Positions 58,223 to 64,000 of a stretch of DNA of 64,000 bases are shown here, piece by piece. Origin of the DNA: Mycobacterium sp. KBS0706 (GTDB lineage Bacteria; Pseudomonadota; Alphaproteobacteria; DSM-16000; Inquilinaceae). The position numbers and the translations under genes were made by a program. Under the pieces are notes generated by a model. It saw only the letters and a list, made by a program, of their open reading frames with translations. It had not been told where the DNA came from and searched no databases. The stretch is from assembly GCF_005938675.2 (NCBI RefSeq), contig NZ_VCCH02000014.1:56663-120662 (forward strand), given 5' to 3'. Position 1 is the stretch's first letter. The number at the start of each line of letters is the position of its first letter.

Positions 58223-59699
58223 CGAAGCTGGGATCGACCTGGAGGTTGGAGAACTTGGTGTACTGGCCCTCGAAATGCAGCCGCCGCGTGCCGGTCGGGC
58301 CGTGGCGCTGCTTGGCGACGATGACCTCGGCCACGTTGTGGACCCGGTCCATCGCCGCCATCCAGTCCTGATGCTCCGGCGTGCCCTCCGGCGGCTCGCC
58401 CTTCGACAGGTAGTACGCTTCGCGATAGACGAACATGACCACGTCGGCATCCTGCTCGATCGAGCCGGATTCGCGCAGGTCGGAGAGTTGCGGCCGCTTG
58501 TCCTCGCGGTTCTCGACCTGGCGCGACAGCTGGGACAGGGCGATCACCGGGATGCTCAGATCCTTGGCCAGGATCTTCAGGCCGCGGGTGATCTCCGAGA
58601 TTTCCTGCACCCGGTTGTCGGTTTTCTTCGATCCGCCGGCGCTCATCAGCTGGATGTAGTCGACCACCAGCATGCCGAGATTATGCTGCCGTTTCAGTCG
58701 CAAGGCGCGCGTTCTTAACGTGCTGATGGAAACGCCGGCGGTGTCGTCGACGAAGAAGGGTGTCTGCCGGATCAGGTTCGCGGCCTCGACCACGCGCGGG
58801 AAGTCGGCCCGCTTCATGTCGCCCTTGCGGATCTTCTCCGACGCGATCTCGGCGACCTCGGACAGGATACGGACGGCGAGCTGGTCGGACGACATTTCCA
58901 TCGAAAAGAAGCCGACCACGGCGCCTTCCTTGCCGTTCTTGCGCAGATAGGCGGTGGCGGCGTTGAAGGCCATGTTGGTGGCCAGCGCGGTCTTGCCCAT
59001 GCCCGGCCGCCCGGCCAGAACGATCAGGTCCGACGGCTGCAGGCCGCCCATCATCTTGTCGATCTCGGCCAGGCCCGTGGTCACGCCGGTCAGCGGCGTG
59101 TCGCGCTCCAGCGCCTTGCCGGCGGCCTCGACCGCGCGGGCCAGGATGTCGCCGAAGGGCTCGAAATCCTTGCGCAGCACGCCCGCGCTGGACAGGCGGT
59201 AGAGCTTCTCCTCGCCCTCCTGGATCTGGGCCGGGCCGTCCAGCTCGTTGTCGAGCTTGTAGGCGTCATTGACCACCTCCTCGCCGATGGTGATCAACTG
59301 CCGCCGCAGCGACAGGTCGTAGATGGTCTGGGCATAGTCCTCGGCGTTCATCACCGAGACCACGCTGGCCGCCAGGTCGGTCAGGTACTGGGCGCCGCCG
59401 ACGCCCTCGAGCTCGTTGTCGGTCTCGAAATACTGCTTCAGGCTGATCGGATCGGCGATCCGGTTCTGCTCCGCGAGTCGCAGTGCCGCGGCATAGATCC
59501 GGCCATGGGCCGGCACATAGAAATGCTCCGGCCGCAGGAAGTCCGACGCCTTCTCCAGCGCGGTGTTGTTGGCCAGGATGGCGCCCAGCAGCGCCTGTTC
59601 GGCCTCCTCGTTCGCCGGCATCCGCCGGTAGGTCGGGCTCGCCATCTGGTCGGCGCTGTGAACGAGGGTGAGGGGGGATTCGGGACGGAACTTCTCCAT
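58212..59699 (-). CDS. dnaB: Replicative DNA helicase
   Basis: The 495-aa hexameric helicase has the DnaB N-terminal domain (MPANEEAEQALLGAILANNT) and a RecA-like motor with Walker A GRPGMGKTALATNMAFNA and LRESGSIEQDADVVMFVYRE. It unwinds DNA at the replication fork. It opens the dnaB-alr-mlaEF run. Confidence 0.96.
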   Translation of the reverse strand: MEKFRPESPLTLVHSADQMASPTYRRMPANEEAEQALLGAILANNTALEKASDFLRPEHFYVPAHGRIYAAALRLAEQNRIADPISLKQYFETDNELEGVGGAQYLTDLAASVVSVMNAEDYAQTIYDLSLRRQLITIGEEVVNDAYKLDNELDGPAQIQEGEEKLYRLSSAGVLRKDFEPFGDILARAVEAAGKALERDTPLTGVTTGLAEIDKMMGGLQPSDLIVLAGRPGMGKTALATNMAFNAATAYLRKNGKEGAVVGFFSMEMSSDQLAVRILSEVAEIASEKIRKGDMKRADFPRVVEAANLIRQTPFFVDDTAGVSISTLRTRALRLKRQHNLGMLVVDYIQLMSAGGSKKTDNRVQEISEITRGLKILAKDLSIPVIALSQLSRQVENREDKRPQLSDLRESGSIEQDADVVMFVYREAYYLSKGEPPEGTPEHQDWMAAMDRVHNVAEVIVAKQRHGPTGTRRLHFEGQYTKFSNLQVDPSFDDQ

Positions 59700-59816
59700 C
59701 GGCCCACCCTACCGCAGCCCGGTGGGAAACCGCCACAAATCGACGGTCCCGGACCCCTGTGGATAGCGGGACCGAATGTGGACGGTTCTGTGGACAACCG
59801 GAATCTGGATGTCAAA

Positions 59817-61256
59817 TCAGGGAGTTGCCGGCTTGGTGGTCGCAGCCGAAAGGCCCGCCTGCTGCCGCTTCGCGGCACCGCCCATGATGATGCGCGCGAG
59901 GCTGTCGTAGTCGCCGTCGAAATGATGCCCGCCGGTGGTCTTGATCACCTCGGTGCCGGCCATGGCGGGGGTCGGGCAGACGGTGTCGTCCTCCTCCTCG
60001 CCGTAGAAGCACTGGATCCGGGCCGGATCGATCGTTTTCAGCTCCGGCGCAACTGGGGGCGCGTCGTCATCGGCGCTGACGCCGAGCCAGCCGGTGACCC
60101 GGATCTCGAAATCGGTCCGCTCGGCGAGTCCCAGCAGGCTGATCTGGTCGACCTTCGCCTTCTCCGCCGCCGGCAGCCGGTTATAGGCGAAGGGCAGGAC
60201 ATTGGCGCCGAAGGAATAGCCTATCAGGACCACCCGCTGGGCGCCCCAGGCCTTGCCGTAATGGTCGATGATATGGGTCAGATCCTTGGCCGTCTGCTCC
60301 GGCGTCTGCTGGCTCCAGAAGTAGCGCAGGCTGTCGACGCCGACGACGGAAACCCCTTTGCTCTGAAGGGCTTCGCCGATGCTCTTGTCGAGATCCTGCC
60401 AGCCGCCGTCGCCGGAATAGATGATGGCCAGGGTGGGCGAGGGGCCGGCGGCCTGCAACTCCTCCAGTGGCAGGCTGCTGACGGCGGAGGCGTCCGCATC
60501 CGCCGGCGCGTCCTGGTGCAGCATCGCCACGACCTGGTCGGCCAGAGGCGCATCCTGCGGCAGCGTCATCACCTCGCCGCCGGACGCCGTGGCGAGATCG
60601 TTCGTGGCTGCGTCGGGCTGCTGCAGGCCGATCCGCCACCAGCCCGGGATGTGCGGCTGCGGCCCATAGGTGAAGCCGCCGCCCTGGGCCGGCGTCGCCA
60701 CCGGCGTGTCGGCCGGACCCGAGCACAGCGGCAGCTTGGTCTTGAGCGGCGGCAGCGGACCGATGCTGGCGGCGCCTGCGATCGTGGTCCTGGCCGCCGC
60801 CTGGGCCACCGCGCCATAGGCGACGGTCGCGCCCTGGCCCCGACCGACCACGATCGGGGCATGGTAGGCGGCGAATTTGAACTCGCGCTCGAGCCGCTGG
60901 CTCAGATCCTCGAAATCGCCGGCCGGGGAGTGGCAGTCCTCATCGTCGCTGTGCTCCAGCCCGTCGAGATAGCTCTTCAGGTCGACGCCGACGACGAAGG
61001 CGCCGGTGCCCTGGAGCCGCTGCGCCGCCGCGTCGAACTCGGCGGTCCAGCCGGTGTCGTCCGACAGCAGGAAGACCATGGAGCCCGGCTGGCCGTCCGG
61101 CTGCCACAGGCGGACGGAGCCGAGGGTGCCGCCGTCATAGCTGCGCGGCGGCGCGGCCGAGGCGCGCTGGTCGGGGACCAGCCAGGCCGCAGCGGCCAGG
61201 GCGACCCCGGCCGTCACTGCCAGCCCTGCGGCGGCCAGCCAGGAGGTCCGTTTCAT
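59817..61256 (-). CDS. acvB: AcvB/VirJ-family lysyl-phosphatidylglycerol hydrolase
   Basis: The 479-aa precursor has a signal peptide (residues 1-28) and two related alpha/beta-hydrolase-like modules. The C-terminal VirJ domain has TLAIIYSGDGGWQDLDKSIG, VVGVDSLRYFWSQQTPEQTA and the nucleophile elbow VLIGYSFGANVLPF. In Agrobacterium AcvB is reported to hydrolyse lysyl-phosphatidylglycerol in the periplasm. The ATG overlaps the mprF stop (ATGA), so synthesis and hydrolysis of the lipid are coupled. Confidence 0.88.
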   Translation of the reverse strand: MKRTSWLAAAGLAVTAGVALAAAAWLVPDQRASAAPPRSYDGGTLGSVRLWQPDGQPGSMVFLLSDDTGWTAEFDAAAQRLQGTGAFVVGVDLKSYLDGLEHSDDEDCHSPAGDFEDLSQRLEREFKFAAYHAPIVVGRGQGATVAYGAVAQAAARTTIAGAASIGPLPPLKTKLPLCSGPADTPVATPAQGGGFTYGPQPHIPGWWRIGLQQPDAATNDLATASGGEVMTLPQDAPLADQVVAMLHQDAPADADASAVSSLPLEELQAAGPSPTLAIIYSGDGGWQDLDKSIGEALQSKGVSVVGVDSLRYFWSQQTPEQTAKDLTHIIDHYGKAWGAQRVVLIGYSFGANVLPFAYNRLPAAEKAKVDQISLLGLAERTDFEIRVTGWLGVSADDDAPPVAPELKTIDPARIQCFYGEEEDDTVCPTPAMAGTEVIKTTGGHHFDGDYDSLARIIMGGAAKRQQAGLSAATTKPATP

Positions 61257-63886
61257 CGTGCCACCAGCCCTTTGATCCCGCCGCCGATCAGCGCCGCGAT
61301 GTCCGAGATGGCCAGGGCCGGGGCCAGGCCGCTCGGCGTCGCCAGGTAGCGCGGCTCCCACACCGGGTCGTATTTCTGCTTGAAGGTTCGCAGCCCTTCG
61401 AAATTGTAGAAGCGCGCGCCGCTGCGGTAGACGAAGCGGCCGATGCGATGCCACAGCGGTGCCAGCGGGTGGCTTTCCAGGCCCGACAGCGGCGCCATGC
61501 CGAGGCTCAGCGTCTCGTAGCCCTGTTCCTTGAAATGCACGATCAGCTTGGTGATCAGGTACTCCATCACCAGCTTGGAATTCGCCTCGGTGTGGCGCAT
61601 CAGGTCGATGGCGACCTCGCTCTTCTCTTCCGTCACCATCAGCGTGGCGAAGGCCACCAGCCGGCCGTTCTCGCGCACCAGGGCCGTCGGCGAGCCATGG
61701 ACGTAGTCGGGGATGAAGGCGCCGAGCGAGAACCGTTTCTCCTTGGCCGCCTGCTTATGCAGCCAATCGTCGGACACGGCGCCGAGCTCGCTGATCACGC
61801 CCGTGCCGGCGCCGGCCGGCACCATCTCGAAGCTCAACCCGTCCTTCTCGCCGCGCGACAGGGCGTAGCGCAGCGCCTTCTTGCGGCTGCCGCCCTCCAG
61901 GGTGAAGGCGCGCAGCGGCACCCGCGCCTCCTCGCCCAGCTTCGACAGGGTCATGCCGGTGTCGAGATACAGCGGCAGGGTCTCGGCGCGGACGCCGTAA
62001 TGGGCCGGGCGGCCGCTGGTGGCCTCGGTCATCTCGCGGAAGCGCCAGATCAGCTCCGGCCAGTCCTCGCGCGCGCCGACCGGGTCGCCCAGCGCGGCCC
62101 AGGTGCGGCCCTGGATGGCATACATCAGGAAGGCGCGGCCGCTGTCCGAGAACAGGATCGCCTTGTCGCCCATGCGCACCAGGTTGGCCTCGGCGCGGGG
62201 CTGCTGCCGCAGGATCTGCTCGGCCTGGTGGAGCTCGGCGGCGGTCGGCGCCGTCATCCGGCCGCGATGGGCCCGGACCAGGTGCCACAGGCCGTACAGC
62301 GTGGCCAGCAGGCTGACCGCCACCATGGCGCGCAGGGCGCGCGACGCTTCCTCATGGACCTCGAAGGTCCACCACAGGTCGTTGGCGTAGGCGACGTGGC
62401 GGAAGGAGAAGAAGGTCAGCCAGGCCATGCCGCCGACGACGCTGCCGAGCGCGACCAGCCAGCCCGGGGTCATCGGCTGGTCGAACAGGGCGGAGCGGCG
62501 CCAGAATTCCTCGCGGCAGGGCAGCATGATGACGAGGCACAGCAGCAGCAGCAGCGCCTCGCGCCAGGCGAAGCCCTTGCCCAGCGCCAGCACGGCGCTG
62601 ACGCCGAGCAGCAGCAGGGTCAGCCAGTAGGCGGCGATCAGCCGCCGGAACAGGCCCCAGGCGACGACCAGCAGCGCCAGCCCGGTGACCGCCGCAAGGA
62701 TGTGCGACAGCTCGACCACCGCGACCGGCAGGGTCTCCAGGATCTCGAAGCGGCTCTTCAGCGTCGGCGTGGCCGCCGAAACCAGCAGCAGCGTGCCGAC
62801 GACGAAGATCAACGCCGCCATCACCGACGGCATCAGCCGGCCGGCGACATCCAGGGTCAGCCGCGTCGGGGCGTGGCTCTGCAGCCGGCGCAGGCCGCGC
62901 GCGGTCTCGGCGCTGGCGAGGATGCTGACGGCGAGGATCACCGGGATCAGGAAGTAGACCGCGCGGTAGATGACCAGCGCCGCGGCGATGGCCTGCGGCG
63001 GCAGCACCGTGCCGAGGCCGAGCAGCATGACCGATTCGAACACGCCGACGCCGCCCGGCACATGGCTGATGATGCCGGCCACGGTGGCGACGACGAAAAC
63101 GACGAAGAAGGCGCTGAACGGCACGCTGCCATGCGGCAGCAGGACCCAGAAGGCGAAGCCGGCGAACAGCAGCTCGACCGTCGAGATCACCAGCTGGCCG
63201 GCGGCGATGCCGAAACTCGGCAACGGCATCCGGCCCAGCAGCGTCTGGCCGGGCCGGCGCAGGGCGCAGAGCAGCAGGAACAGCGCGGCGCCGGCCAGAA
63301 TCACGGCGGCGCCGGCAGTGGTCCAGGCGCTGTGGACGCCGAGGGCGCGGGTCAGCAGATGCGGCTGCAGCAGCACCCCGGCGGCGCCGACCGTGACGAT
63401 GCCGAAGCCGAAGGCGAGGGCGCAGAAACCGGCGATCCTGGCGATGTCGCCGAACTCCAGCCCGGTCGCGGTGTAGACGCGGTAGCGTACCGAGCTGGCG
63501 GTGACCAGGCCGCCGATGGTGTTGCCGACGGCATAGCCGCAGAAGCTGGCCAGGGCCATGGTCCGCAGCGGCACGCGGGCGCCGACATAGCGCAGCGCCG
63601 ACCAGTCGTACCCCATCAGGGCGATGAAGCTGCCGATCGTACCCATCAGCGCCAGCCCGACCGAGGTCCAGGGCAGGGCGCGAATCCGGCCGATCAGGTC
63701 GTGCCAGCTCATCGCCGCCAGCTCCTGCCGGATCGCATAGGCGGCGCCGGCGAACAGCAGCAGGGTGACGATCGTCAGCAGGGCCGGCTTCAGGCGCTGG
63801 TGCATGGGTCGAAGGGTCAGGCCGCCGGTGACGGCGGCCGCGTCGGCAGTCGGAACGGAAACCGCCTGCGGCTGTGCCGTGGACAT
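61253..63886 (-). CDS. mprF: Phosphatidylglycerol lysyltransferase (MprF/LpiA)
   Basis: The 877-aa protein has an N-terminal flippase-like region with 13-14 membrane segments. A cytosolic DUF2156 synthase domain follows, with LVRMGDKAILFSDSGRAFLM, KSEVAIDLMRHTEANSKLVM and SLGMAPLSGLESHPLAPLWH. It adds lysine from lysyl-tRNA to phosphatidylglycerol, reducing envelope negative charge and giving resistance to cationic peptides and acid. It is first in an operon with acvB, the arrangement known as lpiA-acvB. Confidence 0.94.
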   Translation of the reverse strand: MSTAQPQAVSVPTADAAAVTGGLTLRPMHQRLKPALLTIVTLLLFAGAAYAIRQELAAMSWHDLIGRIRALPWTSVGLALMGTIGSFIALMGYDWSALRYVGARVPLRTMALASFCGYAVGNTIGGLVTASSVRYRVYTATGLEFGDIARIAGFCALAFGFGIVTVGAAGVLLQPHLLTRALGVHSAWTTAGAAVILAGAALFLLLCALRRPGQTLLGRMPLPSFGIAAGQLVISTVELLFAGFAFWVLLPHGSVPFSAFFVVFVVATVAGIISHVPGGVGVFESVMLLGLGTVLPPQAIAAALVIYRAVYFLIPVILAVSILASAETARGLRRLQSHAPTRLTLDVAGRLMPSVMAALIFVVGTLLLVSAATPTLKSRFEILETLPVAVVELSHILAAVTGLALLVVAWGLFRRLIAAYWLTLLLLGVSAVLALGKGFAWREALLLLLCLVIMLPCREEFWRRSALFDQPMTPGWLVALGSVVGGMAWLTFFSFRHVAYANDLWWTFEVHEEASRALRAMVAVSLLATLYGLWHLVRAHRGRMTAPTAAELHQAEQILRQQPRAEANLVRMGDKAILFSDSGRAFLMYAIQGRTWAALGDPVGAREDWPELIWRFREMTEATSGRPAHYGVRAETLPLYLDTGMTLSKLGEEARVPLRAFTLEGGSRKKALRYALSRGEKDGLSFEMVPAGAGTGVISELGAVSDDWLHKQAAKEKRFSLGAFIPDYVHGSPTALVRENGRLVAFATLMVTEEKSEVAIDLMRHTEANSKLVMEYLITKLIVHFKEQGYETLSLGMAPLSGLESHPLAPLWHRIGRFVYRSGARFYNFEGLRTFKQKYDPVWEPRYLATPSGLAPALAISDIAALIGGGIKGLVAR

Positions 63887-64000
63887 GGACGGGAACTCGA
63901 TGGGACCGGATGGTGCGGACGCTAATCCCGGCCGCCCCGCGGATCACGTTAAGAGTTTGCAACCTGTTGTTCAGGTTGCGTCGCGGCCGGGCGGGCCTAG

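Noticed and set aside
61448..63925. 825-codon open frame antisense to mprF
   Set aside because: Its composition (Q, G, H, R, D-rich with no domains) is that of the complement of a high-G+C coding region. The opposite strand encodes an unmistakable MprF.

Overview
The window is G+C-rich chromosomal DNA from an alphaproteobacterium, most likely of the Rhodospirillales type. This rests on the order dnaB-alr-(mlaEF)-radA-cvpA-purF-SDR, on an lpiA/mprF-acvB pair, on a hemP-led heme-uptake cluster, and on large ABC and acyl-CoA catabolic gene sets. Genus is not determinable from the sequence alone. There are no tRNA or rRNA genes, no CRISPR array, no prophage and no insertion sequence that I can recognise. 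It reads as core chromosome with a few local rearrangements.

Layout. 0-9.3 kb: alpha/beta hydrolase, methyltransferase, Bcr/CflA-type MFS exporter, glutamine-synthetase-like ligase, an NfeD/SPFH membrane pair, an RTX serralysin-like protease, NAD kinase. 9.3-12 kb: a 41-aa membrane peptide, moaA, a membrane protein and mobA (molybdenum cofactor). 12-16.7 kb: a Fur-box-headed heme-uptake cluster hemP-hmuS-two secreted proteins-exbB-exbD-tonB. In it hmuS and the next small gene carry three apparent single-base losses. 16.7-21 kb: apt and a four-gene Mla/MCE lipid transporter whose permease carries an N-terminal STAS domain. 21-26 kb: GlpR-like regulator, lipoprotein, Wzi-like outer-membrane protein and ManC-like mannose-1-phosphate guanylyltransferase. 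26-29.7 kb: a ribose-type sugar ABC transporter with a 12-bp stem-loop between the binding-protein and ATPase genes. 29.6-31.9 kb: a tandem duplication of a YCII/DGPF gene next to an ECF42-like sigma factor. 31.9-35.1 kb: a kinase-fold protein, a kynureninase-like enzyme and tryptophan 2,3-dioxygenase. 35.4-37 kb: an SDR/TetR divergent pair. 37.2-45.7 kb: a branched-chain-type ABC transporter interleaved with two CoA ligases and two palindromic intergenic elements. 45.8-49.5 kb: GlcG-like protein, then a valine-catabolic run (acyl-CoA dehydrogenase, 3-hydroxyisobutyryl-CoA hydrolase, 3-hydroxyisobutyrate dehydrogenase). 49.5-50.7 kb: secreted esterase. 50.7-59.7 kb: the dnaB-to-purF housekeeping block. 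59.8-63.9 kb: acvB and mprF.

The strongest unusual signal is at 29.64-30.71 kb. A segment running from the last codons of the sugar-permease gene to the first codons of the sigma-factor gene is present twice in tandem. It left two YCII paralogues, two copies of an ECF42-like promoter (TGTCGA, 17 bases, CGTC) and a stranded fragment of the sigma-factor start. Other points of interest are the frameshifted heme genes, cvpA apparently starting at CTG, an orphan VapB-like antitoxin, a cloverleaf-like intergenic element and two tiny membrane-protein genes. All functional assignments come from recognising protein motifs by eye; no database search was run.
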